The translations under genes and the position numbers were made by a program. Below, one piece after another: positions 25,301 to 36,032 of a DNA stretch of 64,000 nucleotides (position 1 is the first letter of the stretch; each line of letters starts with the position of its first letter). This DNA is from Ceratothoa steindachneri. Its lineage: Eukaryota; Arthropoda; Malacostraca; Isopoda; Cymothoidae. The notes beneath the pieces were generated by a model. That model was not told where the DNA came from and searched no databases. It saw only the letters and a list, made by a program, of their open reading frames with translations. The stretch spans positions 76,452,813 to 76,516,812 of the forward strand of contig OZ018320.1 in the NCBI GenBank assembly GCA_963969495.1. Direction: 5' to 3'.

Positions 25301-28300
25301 TCTCTTCTCTTTTCATGCCATGTTGCTTTTATCTATGTAGATAATTTCCACCTCTTCGCCCTTTTGTTTCCTGTTGCTTTTAATCCACGAGGATAAATTT
25401 CACCTCGTCACTTTTTCATTCCTTGTTTCATTTTTTCCATAGAGATTATTTTCACCTCTTCTCCTTTTCATTCCTTGTTGATTTTCTTCCGTAAAGATTA
25501 TTTTACCCGCTTCTCCTATTCTTTCCTTTTTGTTTTTCATTAATCAAGATAACTTCAAACTCTCACCTTTAATTTCCTTGTTGCTTTCATCTTTGAAAAT
25601 AATTTTTATATTTTAACCTTTTCGCATTTTTTTCTTTTCATCCATGAAGATAATTTCCTCCTCTTCACCTTTTCATTCCTTTTTCTTTTTTCCTCAAAAT
25701 TCTTTCCACCTATTCTCCTTTTCATTCATTTTTTTATTATCTTCCAAAGAGATTATTTCCACCTCTTCTCCTATTCATTCCTTTTTTGCTTTTTACCCAT
25801 TAAGATAATTTCTATCTTTTCTCTTTTCGTGCCATGTTGCTTTTATCTATGAAGATAATTTACACCTCTTCACCTTTTTGTTTTCTGTTGCTTTTAATCC
25901 ACGAGGATAATTTTCACCTCGTCACTTTTTCATTTCTTTTTTGTTTTTCCCATGCAGATTTTTTCTACTAATTTTTCTTTTCATTTCTGGTTGATTTTCT
26001 TCTCTAAAGATTATTTTCCCCTCTTTTCCTATTTATTCCTTTTTGCTTTTCACCAATCAATATAACGTCTAACTCTACTCCTTTAAATTCCTTGTTGCTT
26101 TCATCTATGTAAATCATTTCTATATCTTCACCTTTTCGATTTTTGTTGCTTTTCATCAATGAAGATAATTTCCACCTCTTCCCCTTTTTATTTCTTGTTT
26201 CTTTTTTCTTAAAAATTATTTCCACCTATTCTCCTTTTCATTCTTTTTTATTATCTTTCAAGGAGATTATTTCCACTTCTTCTCTTATTTATTCCTTTTT
26301 CCTTCTTACCCATCAAGATAATTTCCATTTCTTCTCTTTTGCATGCCGTGTTGCTTTAATCTATGAAGATAATTTCCACCTCTTCACCTTTTTGTTTCCT
26401 GTTGCTTTTCATCCATGAGGATAATTTTTACCTCGTCACCTTTTCACTCCCTCTTTCTTACTTTTTCCATGAAGACTATTTCCTCCTCTTCTCCTTTTCA
26501 TTCCTTTTTGCTTTTCATGTATCAAAATAATTTCCATCTCTTCTCCTGTTATTCCTTTTTTTCTTTTCACCCATCAAGATAATTTCCATCTCTTCTCTTT
26601 TCATGCCATGTTACTTTCATCTAGGAAGAGAATTTCTACCTCTTTACCTTTTTGTTTCTTGTTGCTTTTAATCCACATGGATAATTTTCACCTCGTCACT
26701 TTTTCATTCCCTCTTTCTTTCTTTTTCCAATAAGATTATTTCTACCTCTTCTCCTTTTAATTCCTTGTTGCCTCTCATCCATCAAGATAATTTCCACCTC
26801 TTCTCCTGTTCATTCCTTTTTTGCTTTTCACCCATCAAGATAATTTCCATCTCTTCTCTTTTCATGCCATGTTGCTTTCATCTATGAAGATAATTTTCAC
26901 CTCTTCGCCTTTATGTTTCCCTTTGCTTTTAATCTACAAGGATAATTTTCACCTCATCACTTTTTCATTCCTAGTTTCTTTTTTTCCATGAAGATTATTT
27001 TCACCTCATCTCCTTTTCATTTCTTGTTGATTTTCTTCCGTAAAGGTTATTTTCCCCTCTTCTCCTATTCTTTCCTTTTTTTCTTTTCATCAATCAAGAT
27101 AACTTCCAACTCTCTCCTTTAAATTCCTTGTTGCTTTCATCTATGAAAATAATTTTTATATTTTCACCTTTTCGCTTTTTTTTCTTTTCATCCATGAAGA
27201 TAATTTCCTCCTCTTCACCTTTTCATTCCTTTTTTCTTTTTTCATTACAATTCTTTCCTCCTATTATCCTTTTCATTCATTTTTTATTATCTTCCGAAGA
27301 GATTATTTCTCCTTTTAATTCCTTGTTGCCTCTCATCCATCAAGATAATTTCCACCTCTTCTCCTGTTCATTCCTTTTTTGCTTTTCACCCATCAAGATA
27401 ATTTCCATCTCTTCTCTTTTCATGCCATGTTGGTTTTATCTATGAAGATAATTTCCACCTCTTCACCTTTTTGTTTTCTTTTGCTTTTAAACAACGAGGA
27501 TAATTTTCACCTCATAACTTTATCATCCCTTTTTTCTTTTTCCCATGAAGATTATTTCCACTAATTTTCCTTTTCATTTTTGGTTGATTTTCTTCTCTAA
27601 AGATTATTTTTCCCTCTTCTCCTATTCATTCCTTTTTGCTTTTCACCAATCAATATAACGTCCAACTCTACTCCTTTAAATTCCTTGTTGCTTTCATCTA
27701 TGAAAATAATTTCTATATCTTTACCTTTTCGATTTTTGTTGCTTTTCATCAATGAAGATAATTTCCACCTCTTTACCTTTTTATTCCTTGTTTCTTTTTT
27801 CATCGAAATTATTTCCATCTACTCTCCTTTTCATTCTTTGTATATTATCTTCCAAAGAGATTATTTCCACTTCTTCTCTTATTCATTCCTTTTTCCTTTT
27901 CACCCATCAAGATAATTTCCATCCATTCTATTTTGCATGCCGTGTTGCTTTAATCTATGAATATAATTTTCACCTCTTCACCTTTTTGTTTCCTGTTGCT
28001 TTTCATCCACAAGGATAATTTTCACCCTGTCACTTTTTTATTCCTTGTTTCTTTTTTTTCCACGAAGATTATTTTAACCTTTTCTCCTTTTCATTCCGTG
28101 TTGCTTTTTATCCATGAAGATAATTCATGTATGTTTTCATCTATTAAGATAATTTCCACCTCTTCACCTTTTTGTTTCCTGTTGCTTTTAATCGACGAGG
28201 ATAATTTTCACCTCGTCACTTTTTCATTCCCTTTTTCTTTTTTTTCCATGCAGATTATTTCCACCTCTTCTCATTTTCTTTCCTTGTTACTTTTCATCCA

Positions 28301-29065
28301 TCAAGTAATTTCCATCTATTTTCTTTTCATGCCATTTGCTTTCATGTATGAAGATAATTTCCACTTATTAACACTTTTGTTTCCTGTTGTTTTTCATCCA
28401 CGAGGATAATTTTCACCTTCTAACTTTTTCATTCCTTGTTTCTTTTTTGCCATGAAGAATATTTCCACCTCATCTCTTTTTCATTCCTTGTTGCTTTTCC
28501 CTCATGAAGATAATTTCCACCTCTTCTCATGTTCATTTTTTTCTTGCTTTTCACCCATCAAGATAATTTCCATCTCTTCTCTTTTCATTCCATGATGCTT
28601 TCATCTATGAAGATAATTTCCACCTCTTCACCTTTTTCTTTCCTGTTGCTTTTTATCCAAGAGGATAACTTTCACCTCGTCACTTTTTCATTCCTTGTTT
28701 CCTTTTTTTCTTGAAGATTATTTCCACCTCTTCCCCTTTTTATTCCTTGTTGCTTTTCATCCATGAAGATAAATTCCATCTCTTCTCTTTTCATGTCATG
28801 TTACTTTTATCTATGAAGATAATTTCCACCTCTTCACCTTTTTTGTTTGCTGTTGCTTTTTATCCAGGAGGATAATTTTGACCCTGTCACTTTTTTATTC
28901 CTTGTTTCTTTTTTTCCCGTGAAGATTATTTCCACCTCTTCTCCTTTTCATTCCTTGTTGCTTTTCATCCATAAAGATAATTTTCACCTCGTTACTTTTT
29001 CCTTCCTTGTTGCTATTCACCCTAGAGGTACTTTCCACCTCGTCATTTTTCTTAATCCCATCTTT
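19378..29065. repeat. Pyrimidine-rich satellite, ~52 bp monomer with higher-order repeats
   Basis: About 9.6 kb of head-to-tail degenerate monomers; a typical monomer is TTCCTTGTTGCTTTTCATCC, then ATGAAGATAATTTCCACCTC, then TTCTCCTTTTCA, about 52 bp. The plus strand is almost purely T/C/A with few G. Distinct monomer types recur in fixed order. The type TTGATTTTCTTCCGTAAAG recurs near 20935, 22224, 25478 and 27027, with related forms near 19751, 20428, 21449, 22892, 23400, 24963, 25992 and 27586. Gaps are mostly near 510 bp or other multiples of ~52 bp. Long blocks are copied: ~19795-20470 with ~22266-22940 (offset ~2,471) and ~20300-21960 with ~24844-26505 (offset ~4,544). Many 60-150 codon frames in it are translations of the monomer, not genes. 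Confidence 0.95.
19438..19530 (+). pseudogene. Fragment of Nimb-like LINE ORF1 inside the satellite edge
   Basis: GCGGGCAAAGTCGAACGTGC through the stretch encoding the start of the knuckle protein matches ~63396-63490, and ~6945-7035 of copy 1, at roughly 85-90% by eye. It lies directly after a satellite-like monomer (CCATGAAGATAATTTCAATT at 19386-19405) and before the main array. Confidence 0.75.
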
Positions 29066-32000
29066 CTTTTTTGCACTATTTTTTAAAAATAATTTAAGTA
29101 TATCTTTTTTGATAGTACAAAATTAACGCATTCTTTGCATGGTTAGGCCATGCTGTATTTGGAGAAGGGTATCGACAGATTTTTATTGTTAATTATCCCG
29201 TAGTTTAAAATGCACCACATTCATTTGCGCAAATGTTGTCTCCACTAAAGAGGGAATGGAAAATAAAAAAGTGATATAAAGTGAGATAGCAATCAATTGA
29301 TGTAATATTTGGAAACCTTTTTTCTACAGTGAATTTTCGCTTCAGCCACTCGACACCTAATCTTTATGGCTTCTTTTCGGTATGACAAAGGCTCTCTCTA
29401 TCCTTTCATCAGTATCCACTCGTTTTCAAGTTTCTTCATCCCTTAAAAGTATACTCCTATTCACGTGTAATGGTGTGGCAGAATTCTGACCCTGAAAAGA
29501 AACATTGAATGAGTTATAGCTTTTGAAATTAGCAGAAGCCTCCCAACATTACTTGGAAGGAGTGACTATACTTCTCTTAATTGAAGTAGAGCCTTTGCAC
29601 CCCTGTTTAACATGGAATTTGATTTATCTTCAGAGAACATTAATATGCATGCAAATTAACCTCCTTAATATTCGGCAGCTGTCGACAAATGGTAATTATC
29701 AAATGGTAATTGTAAATTTACATTAGAACATTTTGACAAGAAGTCAGGTTCCATAGAAAACTAGGGGTGGATGTTGTAACAGGGATAATTTCTCTGCTAC
29801 AAATTAAACCTAGAGGAGCGCCGCGCCCTCTCGACTCCAGTGCCATAAGAGGAACTGGTGCTCTAACTTTCCCAGGTCATCCTTTGCCACTCTTTTAAAT
29901 CTTTCACTAATTGTTGGCATCTAAATTTTTAGAATGAAATATTGGCTTTACCCTTCCTCTTTATTTTAAAAGCGTTTTCTTCATAAGTAGTAAATACAGT
30001 TAATTATGAAGATCACTGTATAGTTTAACTGTTTAGTAATGTAGGAACGCTGAGTTGAAGCCGATATGCTAAAATTGAACTATAAATCATCCCACTGTTC
30101 AAGGATCGTCTTGATAGCATCTAAACGTTCTAGCCAGTAGCAGACATATCAGGTATTGACACCAATGCATATCAAGTTTAACTTGTTGAAACAATTTATA
30201 ATACTTTAAATAAATAAGGAAACTCCTTTGGTTGTCTCTGTATCAAATTCCGTGAAATAAACATGGCAAAAGTTAAAGCAGTAATATTTCCTTGTCTAAA
30301 AATAAGACAAGTAATAAAAGAGGCCCGTTTCACGTATTCACTGAGTACTGTTGAGTACTGTACCAGCACTTGATTTGTTCAAGTTTTCGAAAGTTTCTTG
30401 GCAAACATAAGGCAGATAATTAACCTAAATGAGTATGATAAATGGCCTCCATTTTTGTAAAGCTGAGTTGCCAAATAAGGATTAATGTCTCTTATCTCCA
30501 CTATTCACGTGTGCGTGTGAGTGTGTGTATGTGCGTATGTGTGAATAAGAGAAGCCGCACTCACAATTATGATTCAGATTTCATTGAAAACAAAACTAGT
30601 TTCACCTTACGCCATCATCAGCTGTATGGCAATGAAGCAATGCAGTCCAAACAAGCTGTATAAAAGCAATGAACAAAAGAAAATAAATAAAATTGCTACA
30701 ATACAATAAAAAATATAATAAGAACATTAGGGGAAGTTAAGTGCTGGACAGTGGTCAGATAGATAAACTGTTCATGGACCGCATTTAACGGGTCAACAAC
30801 AACTGGTCACGGCGAGTTGGCTACTAATCCCAGTCTACCTTTCTGTATCTATAAGAAGAAGAAGAAAAGAGTTAGAAGATTTGGACTGTTGGCAGCAGCG
30901 AGTTGAGCCGCAGCCACTTTACTCTTTCCTATATTTAATACAAGGTGTCGAATAAATATGGACCTCAATGAAAATTTTTTCAAAATGTAAGGATTTGCCC
31001 TTTCGCACAAATATATACTCGTAATGTAACCAATTAAATCATATTTACTTATATTTTATTTCATTAAACAACTGTTGCACATGCTACATCTACTCATATT
31101 TTTAGCAAATCAATAATATGAGTTAATAACTCATTTATCTTGTTTCTTGGAGACAACTCACAACTCCTTTTAAAGCACGATTTTTTTACCGAATTCAGAT
31201 TGTGTGAGTGAGGGGTATGATACTAAGAGAACATTCATACTCTCTATTACAAAACATCTCCTGCCCTACTCAGATACAACTTACCCATTGCATACAACTT
31301 TTTCTTATCAAAATATCGACCTCAAGTATCTAACAATACAACCCTTCCTTTTCACACATCACTATTATATACTAATTTTCCCCTACTGTCGCAACATCCA
31401 GGTCATTACAGCATTCATTCACGTTAGCATCCATGAAACAATCCGATTGATTATGCTTCTTTCTAGCATTCGATCAAACCTCTTTCGCAAATGAATAGAA
31501 CTAAAAGCCATAACATTATTTGTTTCCATGGGCAATCACACTTGTACCACTCGCGCTATCTGACACCAAAACCGCATTCCTCTCAGTCATATCATATATT
31601 CCACCAGGTGGAAAACTAACGTTTCACCCCTTTCTTCCAGTGACACGTAACTTTATACATACTTAAGAATCGCCCACCACAGGCTCCTCAAGTAATACAT
31701 TCACTCCATTCTCTCCCTTACACCCCTCTTCTTTACTTAGCTCACCTAAAACAGTGAACCCATTCTTATACGCATGAGGCTCAGACTTAATCTTGGTACA
31801 TTTCAGTCTTGTGCTCCCTTTAACTACCCTCATAATCTCCTTTAACTACCCTCATAATCTTCCATACCTTATCAATATCCTGATCACCTGACATACTACA
31901 AAATCCACTACCTACCTAATCATCCTTGCTTACATTCGGACTCCTCACCCTCTGACCTAACCTCGGCGCTAGTACCATCCACACAAACATTCTTCTCCTT

Positions 32001-32176
32001 CCATAATTACTTTGGATCCCTGGATAGTTATAGAACCATGTCATCATTCATTGCCACACTCCACTGTTTTTCACTATCTACGGTCCTATCCACTTACATC
32101 GAACATTATAACGACCAGTAACTCTCCCATTGAGCCTCTCAATCTCATCTCATAACATACTTCTAGTTTTAGAAAT
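29066..32176. other. No supported gene; simple repeats only
   Basis: AT-rich single-copy-looking sequence. A degenerate (GT/GTAT)n tract occurs at about 30508-30545 and an (AGA)n tract near 30854-30866. A dispersed-repeat segment at ~29830-29910 resembles 16850-16930. The phrase TTTAACTACCCTCATAATCT is directly repeated near 31822-31862. Open frames 29523-29726, 30442-30663 and 31204-31494 show no motif that I recognise. Confidence 0.5.
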
Positions 32177-33191
32177 TGTCGTGGTATGACATTACATTAT
32201 ATCAATACCATATTATATATATGGGGAAGGGACCAATAACTTAAAGGCGAACCAACAAGGAGACGGAACGCCACGAGTTTCGACGCGAGGAACAGCGAGA
32301 AAGAGTGCAACGAGGTCAGGTAAAATTTGGGCAATGGCAAAGCTTAATTTTATTCACATAAAATAAGAGAATAAATAGGCAAACTTAAATTGGTAAATGA
32401 GGGGGCAATGGCAGAGTTATGCGTCAGACTCTGAAGTTAAAAATTAATGTATTACAGAAGGAGACTATTCAAATGGGGAGGATTAACTCAATTAGGTTGC
32501 TGAAGGGGAAGAGTGGTTGGCTTACGGAGGATTCCGGGTGAGACGTCAGGGTAAGGCTTCACGGATGTTTTCTGCAGGCAATAAACGTGATGGCGAGGGC
32601 GCTCGGAGCTTCTGAGCGGGAAGTTAACGTGATGACGGGTCTCCAAAAGGAGGGGGGGAGCGGTAACGTCCGGTCCAGGGGAGAGTATTTCGGCCACCCA
32701 AAAACGAGGGGCACCCGAGGAGGGTTTCGACCTTAGTTGATGAGTGGAGTCTGAATAATCGCTCGGTGGCGATCGTCAAATGGAATTACCTTACTGGATG
32801 GGGCTAATTCCAACACACCAAAAGTTCAGCCGTCCCTTTGCTTAGTTGTTAGCACCTGACTTGGAACTAGGGGAATCTTCTTGGGTCCGGGCGAGACTCC
32901 TCAACTCTCTGTCTCCCACATGGAAGACGAGCCCTATATATATCCGAAGCCCCCCCCCACCCCGGGGAAAGGGGGGGACCGCTACTCTCGAATGACCTCG
33001 AATCTTCCCGCCAAGGCGATTCTTACCCGCGTAAAGGTGGTCCGTGGTGTACGCGGTTCGAGGCTACCGCTTGTGGATGGGGCGGCGGAGGCTTACCAAT
33101 TTAAGCCTAACCAAATTCTAGAATCTTCTCCAGCGCATGGACTTCACTTACGTGCTGGAAAAGAAATTCCACGTGAAATTTCCCCACTACA
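32177..33191 (-). repeat. Possible second solo LTR of the Gmr1-type group
   Basis: Starts TGTCGTGGTATGAC, close to the Gmr1-type LTR start TGTCGTAGAATGAC, and could end CCCCACTACA, like the other LTR ends CTCCACA and CTCTACA. A GC-rich region with a TATATATA tract near 32935-32942 sits where the other LTRs have their TATA box. No target duplication is seen (GAAAT on the left, ATGCA on the right) and the interior aligns poorly, so this is a candidate only. Confidence 0.45.
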
Positions 33192-33914
33192 ATGCATTCT
33201 CATTCATTAACAAGCACACACAACACTTCGAAATCTACTCTTCCTCTCCGCTCGACATCATCATACAATGCGTCAAATAGAGCATTACTCTAACAAAGAT
33301 TAGTTAATCAAATTTAAAGGACTTAACACAGTACAACTGGTTTTAAAGAGACTAACAGCCTGAAAAACAGACTATGGGCTGATAGGTCCTAACTACGTGG
33401 ACGATAAATAATTATTTGGAGCAATTATTGTTATTCACACTTGAACTTTTAATTGGAATAGAACGCGAATTAGTCTTACCTGTACCAGGCACCGAAATAT
33501 TGGCTTACAATCACGTGTTTTTGAATAACGAGGAGGGAATAACAACGCAAAACGAATTAAACCCTAATGGAATATGCATAAGTAATTGAAGCATTAATTT
33601 TAAAGAAATTATTATTGTCAAAAACACATCACAAGACTCAGCGGAATGGAGAAGTTCAACCCAAATCCGAGAGTAGCAATTGTGGTTTGATCAAGTATTT
33701 GCAAAGAAAGGTTAACGTCAGTTTCTGGTCGGCTGTTCTTAGTCCAACTATTGTTAGAGATGAAAGGTTGTAGTTTAAGATCCAACCTACGTTCTAATTT
33801 TTCAGACCGTTTTCTGGAGGTGTAGAAGATGGAGTCTTGGATCACGTTACACCATTCCGCCCAGACCATCTAATGTGTCCATCACTGATGGTTTTGAACA
33901 TTTAGGAAAGTCTA
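33192..33914. other. No recognised feature
   Basis: AT-rich sequence between the candidate solo LTR and the Penelope-like element. The 83-codon minus-strand frame at 33618-33869 has no recognised motif. Confidence 0.5.
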
Positions 33915-34313
33915 GTGACATTCCCAGTGGACTTGTTTCTATTGCAAAAAAGTTACGTTTACCAATGTTTAGTTATTCCTACTCCTTATAATTACCCTTT
34001 GCGTTTCCGTCGTGCTTTAGTTGACATTCGAAATAATGCTTCAATAGACATTACTAAGGCTGGTAAATCTGGTGTAGTTGTTATTAAGAATCAATTGTCT
34101 TATATTTATAAAAATGGATTTATTATTAAATGAACAATCCACTTATGTATCCCTAGTAAAAGATTCTATGATTCAAGTTAATAGTTATATTTTCATAAGA
34201 AAGTTCGTTCCCAATTTAAACATTTTCCACGAGGTAATTGCCAAGTTTAAATCCAGTAACGTCTCTCTGCCTTACTTATATGGTCTTGTTAAAACTCATA
34301 AGCCTAATAACCC
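33915..34313 (+). pseudogene. Penelope-like element, 5' part (split by LTR element)
   Basis: Plus-strand frames read ALVDIRNNASIDITKAGKSG and VVVIKNQLSYIYK, a frameshift, then NEQSTYVSLVKDS and LPYLYGLVKTHKPNNP, the N-terminal reverse-transcriptase motifs of Penelope-like elements. The reading stops exactly at the AACCC target duplication of the LTR element and resumes at 42172 in the same reading frame. Penelope-like RT is related to telomerase RT. Frameshifts show it was already decaying. Confidence 0.8.
34309..34313. repeat. Target-site duplication AACCC, left copy
   Basis: AACCC at 34309-34313 is repeated at 42172-42176, immediately outside the TG and CA ends of the LTR element. A 5 bp duplication is usual for Ty3/Gypsy integrases. 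Confidence 0.95.
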
Positions 34314-35753
34314 TGTCGTAGAATGACCCTTGCTTTGATCACTTTACGCTTTGACACCCTTTTAGTAACGGTATACTTTAAGGGGCGTGAGTTACTTCTA
34401 TGATGAAGTAGGCTTTGTTCTAAGAGTGCTATTTTAGTGGTTTAGTCCTTAAGGAAGAGCTATTTTTAAACACATAAGGATAAGAGGAAACACCAGAATC
34501 TACCAAAAAATAAACATGTATTTTAAATTAAATATTACAAACCAACAGTAAAAGCATTTCTATATTTGGCCTCAAAGAATTTCGAATGACAAAACATAAA
34601 CAAGTAGGCTTTCAATAAACAAACTAATTGCCAATTAGTATTTTTATCACGACCCTATTTGTTTAGCATAAAACATTAAATTAATGTACTGTCATCTGCA
34701 AACACATATGACCTAGGTTCAAGAATAATGGTTTCTATTCTCCTTTAAAACGTGGGACGTACTAAACTTCTACTATCGCAATAGAGATATAAATAGTATT
34801 GTTAACTTACAGGTAGGTCTTAGGGATTGCCGGATGTCGCTGGAGGACTTATCTCTCGCTTTGAAGTGTGGCTTCGTCGCTGCTTGAATTTTCGAGGAGG
34901 GAATGCTTCTTAAACGTAATTAAAGAACGGGAGCTCGTTGGGGCTGGGTTCTTCTCCTCTCACTCTTACGGTGCTTGCGATGTAAGAATCACTCGAGTGT
35001 GAGCGGCTTTGCTTTTCTTCAGTCGGACTTCTTTGCAGACGGAAAAGGCTTCTTCGGTATGGCACCGATATAAAACTTGACTATTTAGGTTAATACGGCC
35101 CTGAAAGGGGGGGATCGATTTTCTCAATCTGATCCTATCGTTTCTCACGGAAATAGTCTTGTAGGGCTGAAGGGTCGATCTTTACGAATTAATCTTTCTT
35201 CTGGCGAATCGACTTCTAATAATCTTCTTGTCTAGCCGATGGATCGATCTTCACGACCTAATCCTACTCTGGCGTATCGACTTCAGATAATCCTCTTCTC
35301 TTTCTTTGCGGGGCTTATTTATAGGCGGATTGCCGCCCCATCTAAAGGGGGAAGTGACCAGGCCACAGATGCAAAAGGGGGGGAGCGAATGGTGGGTTAG
35401 CATCTGGGAAGAGCGAGAATTCCTGAGGTGGCACTGGGATGCCCAAGTCAGCTCGCAAATTATAGGCTCGTAACCACACCGCTCCTTAGCGTGCCTTCTG
35501 ACTCGCACCGTTTTTTTTTTCCTAACCACGGGTTTATGGGTCTCGTAGGTCATACGATCGTTAGAGCGTCGTTTAAGGACCTTAGGTGGTCGCCTTCAAA
35601 CATATGTTAGCTCCAACTGCCCACAGCGGCGAGGCGATCACACATGGTAAGCATTTTCGCCGGCTACCTTTCCCACGCTTCTCCTCATGAAGGGAGGGGG
35701 GCTTGAATGTATCTATACTCCTCCAGGAGGCTTAATGTAGCCATTTCTCCACA
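34314..35753 (-). repeat. 3' LTR of the Gmr1-type element
   Basis: 1,440 bp, plus-strand ends TGTCGTAG and CTCCACA, essentially identical to 40732-42171. It contains three diverged ~60-68 bp repeats beginning with a GATCGAT-like core at about 35113, 35174 and 35242. The frames at 34966-35148, 35251-35553 and 35428-35610 lie inside the LTR and recur in the other LTR; they are not genes. Confidence 0.95.
35314..35323 (-). promoter_or_regulatory. TATA box in the 3' LTR
   Basis: Minus-strand TATAAATAAG within CCTATAAATAAGCCCC. Its copy at 41732-41741 would drive the element. The motif is conserved in the diverged solo LTR. Confidence 0.65.
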
Positions 35754-36032
35754 TCTACCTCCATTCTTAAGAAAATAACGGGCGGGATGGGGGTTCCAAT
35801 CCGACGCTTACAATAATATACATGGGTAACTTACGGAACATTATATTATACAATAAATTCTAGTTCACTCGGGAATGCCTCGATAACATTTCACCTGACC
35901 TTACATTAATTCCTATATTACTGTGCCATCTTAGGATTTTCTTACCTACCACTCGGGTTACTCACCCCTACTTACTTACAATTCTACTGATTTACACTTA
36001 ACTTTGCTATAATACAATAGTTGGGCTGCTCC

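Noticed and set aside
19608..29086. Dozens of 60-150 codon open frames rich in Ser, Phe and Ile (or Lys, Arg and Asn on the minus strand)
   Set aside because: They translate the ~52 bp satellite monomer. The same peptides recur wherever a block is duplicated, and no frame is shared across monomers.
30508..30545. Possible CRISPR-like or regulatory GT repeats
   Set aside because: Plain degenerate dinucleotide repeat with no spacers. No CRISPR array exists in the window; the sequence is eukaryotic in character.
34966..35610. Open frames of 60-100 codons repeated at 41384-42028
   Set aside because: They lie inside the two LTRs, overlap each other on both strands and carry no protein motif; the duplication is only the LTR pair.
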